A stretch of DNA of 64,000 bases from Oscillospiraceae bacterium (GCA_902778275.1 CACYXE010000001.1:124001-188000), one strand, 5' to 3'; positions 34,204 through 43,104 are shown, counted from the first letter of the stretch. A program made the numbers and translations. Notes: generated by a model not told the origin, from the sequence alone.

Positions 34204-35426
34204 TGCTCAAATGCGGACTTTTGGGGGAAAAGCTGGGGCACAGCTATTCCCCGGCCATCCACAGCATGCTGGCAGACTACGAGTATAAGCTCTATGAGCG
34301 CAGCCCCGAGGACGTTGAGGCCTTCATCCGGCATGGCGAATGGGATGGGCTGAACGTGACCATACCCTACAAGAAGACGGTGATGCCCTTCTGCGACCAG
34401 CTGTCCGAAACGGCAAAGCGAATCGGCAGTGTCAACACACTGGTGCGGCGAGCGGACGGCAGCATCTTCGGAGACAATACAGATGCCTACGGCTTCGAGC
34501 GCCTGGTGCGGCGCAGCGGCATCCAGATCCAGGGGAAGAAGGCACTGGTCCTGGGCAGCGGCGGCGCGTCCGTGACGGTGTGCGACGTGCTGCAAACGCT
34601 GGGAGCCGCCAGCGTCACGGTCATCTCCCGGGGTGGGGAGAACAATTACGGCAATCTGGAACAGCACGCCGACGCTCAGATCATCGCCAACACCACGCCC
34701 CTTGGAATGTACCCCAACACGGGCAAAGCGGCGGTGGATCTGCGTCAGTTCCCAAAATGCGAGGGCGTGCTGGACGTAGTCTACAACCCGGCCCGTACGG
34801 CGCTGATGCTGCAGGCGGAAGCTCTGCACATCCCCTGCGCCAGCGGCTTGTATATGCTGGTGGCCCAGGCCAAGCGCAGCTCGGAGCTGTTCACTGGCAC
34901 AAGCATCGACGACAGTCAGATCGACCGCATCGAGCATATACTGGCCTCCTCCATGCAGAACGTGGTGATCATCGGCATGCCCGGCAGCGGGAAAAGCACG
35001 GTTTCCGCCGCCCTGGGACAGAGGCTTGGCCGCCCGGTCCGGGAGGCGGACGCCCTGATCGCGGAGCAGGCCGGCTGCAGCATCCCGGAGATTTTTGCTG
35101 CCCAGGGGGAGGAGGGCTTCCGGAAGCTGGAAACAGAGGTGCTCGCGCAGCTGGGAAAACAGTCCGGCGCCATCCTGTCCACTGGCGGGGGCTGCGTGAC
35201 CCGGGCGGAAAACTATCCCTTGCTGCACCAGAACGGGACGATCTTCTGGCTCCAGCGGGACACGGCGCTTCTGCCCAGAGACGGCCGCCCCATCTCCCTG
35301 CGCAGCGATCTGAACGAACTCTATGAAAAGCGCAGACCCATGTATGAGGCCTTTGCCGACTATGTGATCGACAACAACGGCAGCCTGGAAGAGACGGTAG
35401 AAAAGATCCTGGAGGTGCTGGCATGA
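34200..35426 (+). CDS. aroE-aroK: Fused shikimate dehydrogenase - shikimate kinase
   Basis: 408 aa. Residues 1 to about 248 are AroE (LGEKLGHSYSPAIHSML, GLNVTIPYKK, GDNTDAYGFERLV, ALVLGSGGASVTVCDVL, IIANTTPLGM, GLYMLVAQA). Residues from 254 on are shikimate kinase (VVIIGMPGSGKSTVSAAL P-loop, READALI, STGGGCV, RRPMYEAFADYVI). One protein thus covers reduction of dehydroshikimate and phosphorylation of shikimate. No frameshift or stop at the junction. It overlaps pheA by 4 bp; ATG 34203 is an equally possible start. Confidence 0.94.
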   Translation: MMLKCGLLGEKLGHSYSPAIHSMLADYEYKLYERSPEDVEAFIRHGEWDGLNVTIPYKKTVMPFCDQLSETAKRIGSVNTLVRRADGSIFGDNTDAYGFERLVRRSGIQIQGKKALVLGSGGASVTVCDVLQTLGAASVTVISRGGENNYGNLEQHADAQIIANTTPLGMYPNTGKAAVDLRQFPKCEGVLDVVYNPARTALMLQAEALHIPCASGLYMLVAQAKRSSELFTGTSIDDSQIDRIEHILASSMQNVVIIGMPGSGKSTVSAALGQRLGRPVREADALIAEQAGCSIPEIFAAQGEEGFRKLETEVLAQLGKQSGAILSTGGGCVTRAENYPLLHQNGTIFWLQRDTALLPRDGRPISLRSDLNELYEKRRPMYEAFADYVIDNNGSLEETVEKILEVLA

Positions 35427-35869
35427 GGCTTCTGGTGATCAACGGGCCCAACATCAACATGTTGGGGATCCGGGAGCCGTCTATCTACGGCAAGGAGGAT
35501 TTCCATGCGCTGCAGGAGCTGGTGCGGAAAACCTGCAGCCAGGAGGGCATTGAGGTGGAGCTGTTCCAGTCCAACCATGAGGGCGCCATCGTGGACAAGA
35601 TCCAGAGCGCTTACGGCGTCATGGATGGGATCGTGATCAACCCGGCCGCCTACACCCATACCAGTGTGGCCATCCTGGACGCGCTGAAAGCGGTGGCCAT
35701 CCCGGCGGTTGAGGTCCACATCTCCGATGTGAAAACCCGGGAGGATTTCCGCCAAATCTCCTACGCGGGCATGGCCTGCATCAAGACTTATATGGGGCTG
35801 GGACTTGACGGATACCGGCAGGCGATATTATATTTAAAACAATATCTGAACGAACACGGCGTGGGGTAA
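35423..35869 (+). CDS. aroQ: 3-dehydroquinate dehydratase, type II
   Basis: 148 aa dodecameric type II enzyme. Catalytic Tyr/Arg loop LLVINGPNINMLGIREPSIYG near 3-23, FQSNHEGAIVDKIQ near 50, INPAAYTHTSVAILDAL near 72-88, and VEVHISDVKTREDFR near 97-110. It overlaps aroE-aroK by 4 bp and completes the shikimate pathway in this operon. Confidence 0.96.
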   Translation: MRLLVINGPNINMLGIREPSIYGKEDFHALQELVRKTCSQEGIEVELFQSNHEGAIVDKIQSAYGVMDGIVINPAAYTHTSVAILDALKAVAIPAVEVHISDVKTREDFRQISYAGMACIKTYMGLGLDGYRQAILYLKQYLNEHGVG

Positions 35870-35875
35870 GAGAGT

Positions 35876-36586
35876 ATGATCGCAGTTTTTGTGAATATGG
35901 CGACGGTACTGATCGGCAGTGTGCTGGGCATCCTGTTTCGCAACCGTTTGAAGGTCGAGCTGCAGAACGCCGTCATGCGTGTGCTGGCCTTGTGCACCCT
36001 GGTCATCGGCATTTCCAGCGCCATCGCCACCCGGGAGCTGCTGTGTGTGATCATCTGCCTGGTGCTGGGCACGGTGCTGGGGGAGCTGATCCGTATCGAC
36101 GACGGCATCGAGAACGCGGGAGACTTCATCAAGAATAAGGTGCTGAAAGGTAAGGTGAAGGAAAACCGTTTTACCGAGGGCTTCGTGTCCGCCTGCATCC
36201 TGTTTTGCATCGGTTCTATGACCATTGTGGGCTCCCTGGAGGCCGGTATCAACCACAACTACAGCATCATCTACGCCAAGAGCACCCTGGACTTTGTGTC
36301 CTCCATGGCCTTTGGCGCGGCTATGGGCTTTGGGGTGACCTGTTCGGTACTGTTCATCCTGGTGTTTCAGGGGGGGCTGACCCTGTTAGCCGGGCTGGTG
36401 GGTCCGGCGCTGAGTACCGCTGTGGTCACGGAGATGTCCGCTGTGGGCGGTACCATTCTGATCGGGATGGGGCTCAACATGGTGGGGGCCTTAAATGAGC
36501 GGGTCAAAGTGGCCAATATGCTGCCGGCCATCTTCCTGCCCATCGCCTATTTCCCCATAGCAAACTGGCTGAGCAGCCTGTTCTGA
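35876..36586 (+). CDS. DUF554 family membrane protein
   Basis: 236 aa, about seven hydrophobic segments, family DUF554 (YdfK/YqgA-type). N-terminal VFVNMATVLIGSVLGILF and conserved acidic LGTVLGELIRIDDGIE, SMTIVGSLEAGINHNY, and MGLNMVGALNERVKVANMLPAI. Transport substrate unknown. It lies 6 bases after aroQ, last gene of the aro operon, so a role with aromatic compounds is possible but unproven. Confidence 0.88.
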   Translation: MIAVFVNMATVLIGSVLGILFRNRLKVELQNAVMRVLALCTLVIGISSAIATRELLCVIICLVLGTVLGELIRIDDGIENAGDFIKNKVLKGKVKENRFTEGFVSACILFCIGSMTIVGSLEAGINHNYSIIYAKSTLDFVSSMAFGAAMGFGVTCSVLFILVFQGGLTLLAGLVGPALSTAVVTEMSAVGGTILIGMGLNMVGALNERVKVANMLPAIFLPIAYFPIANWLSSLF

Positions 36587-36598
36587 AAAAGAAAAGAG

Positions 36599-36645
36599 AG
36601 CAAGTCCGGCGCGTCTGTGTTCGACGCGCCGGACTTGCTTTTTTG
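36599..36645. terminator. Bidirectional terminator (aro operon / fum operon)
   Basis: A perfect 17-bp stem (36599-36615 / 36623-36639) with loop TGTGTTC, A-rich left side and TTTTTT right side. Confidence 0.93.
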
Positions 36646-36649
36646 TGGT

Positions 36650-37213
36650 TTATTTGTCTTTCAAACTGTTCAGATAGGCGGCGGGACCGCTGTCATATAT
36701 GCTCTCACCGGTGCTGTCTATGGCCACGGTCAGGGGCATGTCCCGGACCTGCAGCCTGCGCACGGCCTCACAGCCCAGATCCTCCCAGCAGAGCACTTCC
36801 AGGGCTTCCACACAGGCGCCCATCAACGCGCCGGCGCCGCCCATGGCGGCCAGATACACGGCGCCGTTTCGACGTATGGCGTCCACCACGGCGGCACTGC
36901 GGCCGCCCTTACCGATCATGACGCTCTGGCCAAGATCCAGCAGCCGGGGGGAGAAGGCGTCCATCCGGCCGGAAGTGGTGGGACCGGCGGAGCCGATCAC
37001 CTGACCGGGCTGCTCCGGGGTGGGACCCACATAGTAGATCACACTGCCCTCCAGCGGGAAGGGGAGCGGCTGCCCCGCATCCAAAAGCTCCATGAGCCGT
37101 TTGTGGGCGGCGTCCCGGGCGGTATAGACCGTACCGGAGAGCAGCACCCGGTCCCCGGCACGGAGCAGAGAGAGCTGTTCCTTCGTGATCGGTGTTTGCA
37201 GTCTGTATTCCAT
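36650..37213 (-). CDS. fumB: Class I fumarate hydratase, beta (C-terminal) subunit
   Basis: 187 aa. Swivelling domain of the 4Fe-4S fumarase/L(+)-tartrate dehydratase family: LLSGTVYTARDAAHKRLMELL near 26-46, PFPLEGSVIYYVGP, GSAGPTTSGRMDAF near 76-89, and MIGKGGRS near 99. ATG 37213 has GAGGTGCCCT upstream. It pairs with the alpha subunit 8 bases upstream. Tartrate dehydratase is the alternative reading. Confidence 0.88.
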   Translation of the reverse strand: MEYRLQTPITKEQLSLLRAGDRVLLSGTVYTARDAAHKRLMELLDAGQPLPFPLEGSVIYYVGPTPEQPGQVIGSAGPTTSGRMDAFSPRLLDLGQSVMIGKGGRSAAVVDAIRRNGAVYLAAMGGAGALMGACVEALEVLCWEDLGCEAVRRLQVRDMPLTVAIDSTGESIYDSGPAAYLNSLKDK

Positions 37214-37221
37214 AGGGCACC

Positions 37222-38061
37222 TCACAGCTCGCCGCTGGCGCGGCGGGTCACATGACAGCTGATATTCACAGCCACGGGCAGTCCGGCCACATGGGTGGGC
37301 ATGGTCTCGATACAAAGCCCCAGCGCTGTGGTCCGGCCGCCGAAGCCCTGGGGGCCGATGCCCAGACGGTTGATCTCCTCCAACAGCTCCGCTTCCAAAG
37401 CGGCGTAGTAGGGATCCGGATTCGTCTGGTCGATGGGGCGAAGCAGCGCGTGCTTTGCCAGGGCGGCCACCTTGTCAAAGGTACCGCCGATCCCCACGCC
37501 GACCACAATGGGCGGGCAGGGGTTGGCGCCGGCCGCGGCGACGGTGTCGATGATAAATTTCTTGACGCCCTCCACACCGTCCGCCGGTTTCAGCATGGCG
37601 AGCCTGCTCATGTTTTCACTGCCGAAGCCCTTGGGGACAACGGTGAGCTTAAGCGCGTCTCCCGGGACAAACTCCACGGTGATGGCCGCGGGGGTATTGT
37701 CCTCGGTGTTGACCCGACGCAGCGGATCGCCCACCACGCTCTTTCGCAGATAGCCCTCCCTATAGCCCCGACGAACACCCTCCTGGATCGCCTCCTGGAA
37801 ATTTCCTTCGACGTGGACGTCCTGTCCCAACTCCGCGAAGACACAGGCGAGACCCGTGTCCTGGCAGATGGGCAGCGCCTTCTCCCGAGCGGCGTCCAGA
37901 TTGGCGCAGAGTACGGACAGCGTCTCTTTTGCCAGGGGCCAGGGCTCCGATCCTGCGGCCCCGGTCATGGCGCGGACGATATCTTCCGGCAGCTCCCGGT
38001 TTGCCCGGATGCAGAGCTCTGCGACCAGGTCGCGGATTTGATCGGCATGGATGGTTTTCAT
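37222..38061 (-). CDS. fumA: Class I fumarate hydratase, alpha (Fe-S) subunit
   Basis: 279 aa. N-terminal catalytic subunit of the heteromeric 4Fe-4S fumarase: LPICQDTGLACVFAELGQDVH near 63-83 (first cluster Cys), VPKGFGSENMSRLAML near 141-156, GANPCPPIVVGVGIGGTFDKVA near 179-200 (second Cys), and IETMPTHVAGLPVAVNISCHVTRRA near the C-terminus (third Cys). Start overlaps the stop of the eamA transporter by 4 bp. Fumarate or tartrate as substrate cannot be told apart with certainty. Confidence 0.9.
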   Translation of the reverse strand: MKTIHADQIRDLVAELCIRANRELPEDIVRAMTGAAGSEPWPLAKETLSVLCANLDAAREKALPICQDTGLACVFAELGQDVHVEGNFQEAIQEGVRRGYREGYLRKSVVGDPLRRVNTEDNTPAAITVEFVPGDALKLTVVPKGFGSENMSRLAMLKPADGVEGVKKFIIDTVAAAGANPCPPIVVGVGIGGTFDKVAALAKHALLRPIDQTNPDPYYAALEAELLEEINRLGIGPQGFGGRTTALGLCIETMPTHVAGLPVAVNISCHVTRRASGEL

Positions 38062-38942
38062 GTTCGCTTTCTCCCTTTCAGAAAAGAGGTCCCGGTCTCA
38101 GAGATCACCACGGAGAGGAAGATCAGAAGAAACCCGACTACCAGCTTGAGCGTCAGCGCCTCGTGATAAAAAATCACCGAGCTGAACGCCCCGAAGACCG
38201 CCTCAAAGGTCAGAATAACGGCGGCCGTGGACGAGGGCGTATAACGGATGCCCCAGGCCTGCAGAAAAAAGCACAGCCCCGTGCATACCACCGCCATGTA
38301 CAGGATGCTGCCCCACAGGGCGGGCGTGACCTGCTGGGCCCGATGCTCAAACAGGAGCGTTCCGATCCAGCAGATGACAGCCGCCGCGGCAAATTCGATG
38401 GCGGAAATGCACACCGCTTCACAATTGGAAACGTAGCGCTCCATCATAATGATCAGAAGGGCATAAAAGATCCCGCACAGCAGCGTGAGGATATCGCCGC
38501 GGTTCAGCCCCGCGGTCTCGCCGCCCAGGGAGACGAAGCCGATCCCGATCATGCACAGGAAAGCGGCCACAATATTGTATGCGGCGGGCTTTTTCCTGTA
38601 GATCGCCCAGGCAAGGAAGGGGACCAGCACGCAATAGACCGCGGTGAGGAAGGCGTTTTTCCCCGGGGTCGTATATTTGAGCCCATAGGTCTGCACGATA
38701 TAAGCGGCGGCCAGGCAGGCACCGATCAGGATGCTGCCCCGCACGTTTTCCCGTGTCATATGCAGGAGCTTCCTGTTGGCAAACAGGGCAAACAGCAGCG
38801 CGGCAATGGAAAAGCGGACGGCCAGGATCCACAGGATATCGACCTGATATAGAGCGTTTTTCAATACCACGAAGGAGGTGCCCCAGAAAAAGGTTGCGGT
38901 AAAGAGGGCCAGGCGGCCCCAAATGGTCTTTTTCGTTTTCAT
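38058..38942 (-). CDS. DMT-superfamily (EamA) transporter
   Basis: 294 aa, ten predicted membrane helices in two EamA repeats. Characteristic ATFFWGTSFVVLKNAL at the start, YTTPGKNAFLTAVYCVLVPF, and in the second half YTPSSTAAVILTFEAVFGAFSSVIFYHEALT. Exporter of amino acids or metabolites by family. Encoded between pcrA and fumA with 4-bp overlaps on both sides. Substrate unknown. Confidence 0.88.
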   Translation of the reverse strand: MKTKKTIWGRLALFTATFFWGTSFVVLKNALYQVDILWILAVRFSIAALLFALFANRKLLHMTRENVRGSILIGACLAAAYIVQTYGLKYTTPGKNAFLTAVYCVLVPFLAWAIYRKKPAAYNIVAAFLCMIGIGFVSLGGETAGLNRGDILTLLCGIFYALLIIMMERYVSNCEAVCISAIEFAAAAVICWIGTLLFEHRAQQVTPALWGSILYMAVVCTGLCFFLQAWGIRYTPSSTAAVILTFEAVFGAFSSVIFYHEALTLKLVVGFLLIFLSVVISETGTSFLKGRKRT

Positions 38943-41311
38943 GCTTCTTTGGTCATGTGCTGGGCTGCTGCGCGCAGCATCAGCTTTTTGATGCCGATCT
39001 GTTCGAAGTTGATCTCGATCAGATAATCACCGCCCATGGGCGTCATCTTCACGATCACACCGCTGCCGAAGGCCTTGTGCTTTACATTGTCTCCCAGCGC
39101 GAAAGCGGGAAGGGCCGCCGCAGCAGCCGGTCGCGGCGCTGCGGGAGCGGCGACCTTGTAGGAGCGGGAGGGCTGCGCCTTGTAGGCAAAGCCCAGATCC
39201 CGGCTGCGGTCACTGTAGGCGTAGCCCTTGGGGATGTTCTTGTGGATATGCTCCTGGGGGATCTCATCCACAAAGCGGGAGACCCGATTGGCGGTGGTCC
39301 GGCCGAACAGCATACGCTGCCGGGCACAGACCATGTAGAGCTGCCGCTTGGCACGGGTGATGGCCACGTAGCAGAGGCGGCGCTCCTCTTCCATCTCCTC
39401 CTGCTCGCCGATGGCGCGCATGCCGGGGAAGATGCTCTCCTCCATGCCCACCAGAAACACCGTGGGGAATTCCAGACCTTTGGCGCTGTGCATGGTCATC
39501 ATGACGACGCTGTCCGAATCCTGGTCGTAATTGTCCAGATCCGTGTACAGAGCCACGTTGGCCAAATAGCCCTCCAGTGTGGTGTCGCCGGACTCTTTCA
39601 TATAGGAGAGGATGCTGCTCTTGAGTTCCTTGACGTTTTCCGCCCGGGTGGCGTCCTTGGGATCGGTGGACTCCTCCAGGATGCGCAGGTATCCGGTCTT
39701 TTCCAGAAGCTCGTCATAGAGAAGGTCCGGGGTGTTGTTTTCCGCAAAGCTCCGCAGATCCCGGATCAAAATGGCAAACTGGCGCATGCGCAGACCGGCG
39801 CGGGACAGCTCCTGATAGCGATCCGCCCGGCTGATGATCTCATAGATGCTGGTCTGCTCTGCGGCGGCAAGCTGCCGCGCGATCTCCAGGCTCCGCTCAC
39901 CGATGCCCCGGGTAGGGCTGTTGATGATGCGGCTCAGGCGCAGATCGTCCGCCGGAACGGCGATCACGTTCAGGTAAGCCAGCAGATCCTTGATCTCCGC
40001 GTGGTCGAAAAAGCGGGTGCCGCCGATGATCCGGTAGGGGATGCCCTGCCGCTTGAAGGCAAATTCCAGCTGGCTGGACTGGGCGTTCATGCGGTACAGG
40101 ATCGCGTGATCCCGCCAGTTGGCGCCCTGGCTATAGGCGCTCATGATGGTGGAGGCCACGAACTGCGCCTCCTCATGCTCGTTGTCGGCACAGTATAATT
40201 CGATCTGGGTGCCGTTGCCCTTGCTGGTCCAGAGCTCCTTGCCCTTGCGGCCCAGATTGTTGCGGATGACGGCGTTCGCCGCGTCCAGGATATGGGCGGT
40301 GCTGCGGTAGTTCTGCTCCAGCCGTATGGTGCGGCAGTTTTTATATTGCTCCTCAAAGGACAGAATATTTTCAATGGTTGCGCCGCGGAACTTGTAGATG
40401 CTCTGGTCGTCGTCGCCCACGACGCAGATGTTGCCCCAGCCGTCGGCCAGGGTGGCGGCCAGCAGATACTGCAGGTGGTTGGTATCCTGGTACTCGTCGA
40501 TCAGCACATAGCGGAAGCGGCGCTGCCAATACTCGCACACATCGTCATGCTCCTGCAGGAGCTTCACGGTGAAGAAGATCAGATCGTCAAAGTCCATGGC
40601 GTTGGCGGCAAACATCCGGCGCGTGTACTCCACGTACAGATCGCCGATCCTGGACCGCCGGATATCGGAGGAGGCTCTGGCCTGCTGCCGGTATTCCTCC
40701 GCGCCGACGTAACTGTCCTTGGCCCGGCTGATCTCCGCCAGCACGGCCCGGGGAGGGAAGATCTTGTCGTCCAGATCCATATCCTTCAGGATCCGCTTCA
40801 TGAGGCTCTGACTGTCGGCGGTGTCGTAAATGCTGAAATTGTCCCCAAAACCCAGCTTGTCCGCGTCCCGGCGCAGGATGCGCACACAGGCGGAGTGGAA
40901 GGTGCAGGCCCAGATGTCGTTGGCCTCGGGACCCAGCATCCGCTCCAATCGGGATTTCAACTCGCCGGCGGCCTTGTTGGTAAAGGTGATGGCCAGGATG
41001 CGCCAGGGGGCGACCGGATCGACAGCGGCCAGCTTTTCCGCCTCCGGGCCGCCGGACAGGAGCAGCTGCAGCTGCTTTTCATCCGCCCCGTCGGGGATCT
41101 CATCACTGTCCGCGGCGCAGCCGTATTTGAGCAGATTGGCGATACGGTTGATCAAAACCGTGGTCTTGCCGCTGCCCGCGCCGGCCAGGATCAGCAGGGG
41201 GCCCTCCGTAGCCATGACGGCCTCCAGCTGCATGTCGTTCAGCCCGGAAAAATCGGCGCGGATCAAGGCGCGTCGGGCTTCAATATATCGTTTTTCAAAA
41301 TCAGTCATCAT
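38939..41311 (-). CDS. pcrA: ATP-dependent DNA helicase PcrA/UvrD
   Basis: About 790 aa, superfamily 1A 3'-5' helicase for repair and replication restart. Motifs: Q motif LNDMQLEAV, Walker A LAGAGSGKTTVLINRI near 58, ITFTNKAAGELKSRL, VLIDEYQDTNHLQ, VVGDDDQSIYKFRGA, LEQNYRST, VMMTMHSAKGLEFPTVFLVG, and VAITRAKRQLYM. The C-terminal tail keeps the PcrA tudor-like end (FALGDNVKHKAFGSGVIV). Start is ATG 41311 or 41308. There is no Shine-Dalgarno sequence, and a promoter sits directly upstream, so the mRNA may be leaderless. Confidence 0.93.
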   Translation of the reverse strand: MMTDFEKRYIEARRALIRADFSGLNDMQLEAVMATEGPLLILAGAGSGKTTVLINRIANLLKYGCAADSDEIPDGADEKQLQLLLSGGPEAEKLAAVDPVAPWRILAITFTNKAAGELKSRLERMLGPEANDIWACTFHSACVRILRRDADKLGFGDNFSIYDTADSQSLMKRILKDMDLDDKIFPPRAVLAEISRAKDSYVGAEEYRQQARASSDIRRSRIGDLYVEYTRRMFAANAMDFDDLIFFTVKLLQEHDDVCEYWQRRFRYVLIDEYQDTNHLQYLLAATLADGWGNICVVGDDDQSIYKFRGATIENILSFEEQYKNCRTIRLEQNYRSTAHILDAANAVIRNNLGRKGKELWTSKGNGTQIELYCADNEHEEAQFVASTIMSAYSQGANWRDHAILYRMNAQSSQLEFAFKRQGIPYRIIGGTRFFDHAEIKDLLAYLNVIAVPADDLRLSRIINSPTRGIGERSLEIARQLAAAEQTSIYEIISRADRYQELSRAGLRMRQFAILIRDLRSFAENNTPDLLYDELLEKTGYLRILEESTDPKDATRAENVKELKSSILSYMKESGDTTLEGYLANVALYTDLDNYDQDSDSVVMMTMHSAKGLEFPTVFLVGMEESIFPGMRAIGEQEEMEEERRLCYVAITRAKRQLYMVCARQRMLFGRTTANRVSRFVDEIPQEHIHKNIPKGYAYSDRSRDLGFAYKAQPSRSYKVAAPAAPRPAAAAALPAFALGDNVKHKAFGSGVIVKMTPMGGDYLIEINFEQIGIKKLMLRAAAQHMTKEA

Positions 41312-41318
41312 GGCGTTG

Positions 41319-41347
41319 ATTTTATCATAAAGCGGAGCTTTTAACAA
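41319..41347 (-). promoter_or_regulatory. Promoter abutting the pcrA start codon
   Basis: Minus strand: TTGTTA (41347-41342), 17-base spacer, TAAAAT (41324-41319). The expected transcript start coincides with the A of the pcrA ATG at 41311. Confidence 0.6.
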
Positions 41348-41481
41348 GGCGAAAAAAGTAACGGAGTCTCGTCACGGGCTGGGCCGGTTTGTCTTGCAAA
41401 GTATACAAGGGAAGTATTGCTGTTGCAATCCGAGGGGATTTCAGTTATTATAATTCCAATGATTTTTCTGAGAGAAAACCT

Positions 41482-42999
41482 ATGGATACAAACAACAGTT
41501 TTTTCAAAAGAATAGGCAAAGCGATGACGGATCCCCGCTACATCAAACCCCTGCTGATCATCATCTGCATTCTGGCCGTGCTGCTGTCGGCGCTGATCGT
41601 CATGGCAGGTCTGCAGGTGCGGCGGGAGAAGCAGGCGGAGCTTGCCCAGACCATGGCTGCGGAGAGCATGGAGGAGCAGGAGCTGCCGCCTGTCATGCTG
41701 ACGGCTTACTCCACCCGGGCGGATCTGAACATCGCGGTCCTCGACGTGGACGGCACCGCGATCGAAGGACAGCGCTTTTCCGTATGGGTCCGGTATCCAG
41801 ACGGCGAGAGCTACCGTTTCGATACGGAGGAGGATGGGACCTGCTATCTGTATGGGCTGCCGGGCGGGGAATACTCGCTGGAGGTACAGTCTTCCGGCGC
41901 TTACGCCTCCGCGGGTCCGGTCATCTGCACGGTCGTGGGCACAGACGATGACCCGGCCGCGGAGCAGGGACTCCCCGTGCTGGATGAAAACGGCGATCCC
42001 AGGTATCGTTATCAAGCGCTGCTGGGACCTCACGGCTATCTGCTCTCCAAGCGCAGCCATGAAGAAAGCCGGGTCCTGCCTGTAGACAGCGACGGGGACG
42101 GCACCCCGGATTACGGCGTAGAGCTGGCTCAATTGCCGGCCGGTGTGAATGAGGACGGAGAGGCCTATGAGGCCGCAGCCTATCGCCGTACCGTAAGGCT
42201 CTATGAGGATGACAACCGCCCGGTCGCGGATTATGCCATCGAGGCAGTTCCGCTGACCGATCCCGCCGGACCGCTGCGCGGCTGGCAGGTGCTGGACGGC
42301 GTCACCTATTACTACGAAAACGGCTATCCTGCGACCGGCCTGCGGCGCATCGACGGAAAGCTCTATTATTTCGACCCCCAAGGAGCGCGGGCGAAAGCAT
42401 TGGGCATCGACGCCTCGTACTATAACGAGCATATCGATTGGAAAACCGTAAAAGCCGCAGGCATCGATTTCGCCATCGTGCGGATCGGCGGACGCGGCTG
42501 GACCTCCGGCGCGCCTTACGGAGATCTGAGGACCCATGAATATCTGATGGAGGCGCAGGAGGCTGGCGTAAAAACAGGCGTATACTTTTATACCTCTGCC
42601 ATCAACACCCGTGAGGCCATGGAAGAGGCCCAGGCTGCCCTGCGGACTCTGGACGGGATCCAGCTGGAGCTGCCCATCTTCATCGACATGGAGTTTTCCG
42701 GGGAGAATCCCTGGGGCCGGGCGGACCGGCTGACCACGGCGGAGCGCACGGAGATCATCCGCACCTTCTGTGAGACTGTTCGCCACGCGGGGTATTCCGC
42801 CGGCATCTATTCCGGCCAGTATTTCTACCAGAGGACGCTCTATTATCCGGCCCTCTCCGGCTATACCATCTGGATGGCCAATTACACCTATTACGGACAG
42901 CTGCCGGACTTCCCGGAGCGCTATGATATCTGGCAGTTTACCGAGCGCGGGACCGTGCCCGGCGTTCCGGGGCGGGTGGATCTGAACGTGATGTTCTGA
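41482..42999 (+). CDS. Membrane-anchored GH25 muramidase
   Basis: 505 aa. N-terminal cytoplasmic stub, then one transmembrane segment (YIKPLLIIICILAVLLSALIVMAGL, about residues 17-41), a prealbumin/SpaA-like beta domain (NIAVLDVDGTAIEGQRFSVWV), a short choline-binding-like repeat (GWQVLDGVTYYYENGYPATG, DGKLYYFDPQG), and a C-terminal GH25 lysozyme domain (ALGIDASYYNEHIDWKTVKAAGIDFAIVR..., VYFYTSAINTREAMEEA, LPIFIDMEF, IWMANYT, YDIWQFTERGTVPG). It cleaves peptidoglycan outside the membrane. ATG 41482 has only a weak ribosome site. Confidence 0.88.
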   Translation: MDTNNSFFKRIGKAMTDPRYIKPLLIIICILAVLLSALIVMAGLQVRREKQAELAQTMAAESMEEQELPPVMLTAYSTRADLNIAVLDVDGTAIEGQRFSVWVRYPDGESYRFDTEEDGTCYLYGLPGGEYSLEVQSSGAYASAGPVICTVVGTDDDPAAEQGLPVLDENGDPRYRYQALLGPHGYLLSKRSHEESRVLPVDSDGDGTPDYGVELAQLPAGVNEDGEAYEAAAYRRTVRLYEDDNRPVADYAIEAVPLTDPAGPLRGWQVLDGVTYYYENGYPATGLRRIDGKLYYFDPQGARAKALGIDASYYNEHIDWKTVKAAGIDFAIVRIGGRGWTSGAPYGDLRTHEYLMEAQEAGVKTGVYFYTSAINTREAMEEAQAALRTLDGIQLELPIFIDMEFSGENPWGRADRLTTAERTEIIRTFCETVRHAGYSAGIYSGQYFYQRTLYYPALSGYTIWMANYTYYGQLPDFPERYDIWQFTERGTVPGVPGRVDLNVMF

Positions 43000-43026
43000 G
43001 CCTTTGCCCGGCCGCAAGCTTTTTTG

Positions 43027-43056
43027 ATCCCGGGACTTGCCTTTTGCAGGCGGGAT
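43027..43056 (+). other. Hairpin in the prfC upstream region
   Basis: ATCCCG / CGGGAT with an inner CTTGC / GCAGG stem and small loop. No T-run follows. It could be a weak terminator for the GH25 gene or a leader structure. Confidence 0.4.
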
Positions 43057-43065
43057 ATGGTAACA

Positions 43066-43087
43066 TTGCATGCTGATTGCATGCTGA
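43066..43087 (+). repeat. Tandem 11-bp direct repeat before prfC
   Basis: TTGCATGCTGA occurs twice in perfect tandem (43066-43076, 43077-43087). Each contains the palindrome GCATGC. Possible operator or slippage product. Confidence 0.6.
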
Positions 43088-43104
43088 TTACAATTGATAG
43101 GAGA

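Noticed and set aside
41401-41454. Promoter of the GH25 gene (TTGCAA ... TATAAT)
   Set aside because: TATAAT at 41449-41454 is perfect, but the nearest -35-like TTGCAA is 20 bases away, so I did not list it as a promoter.
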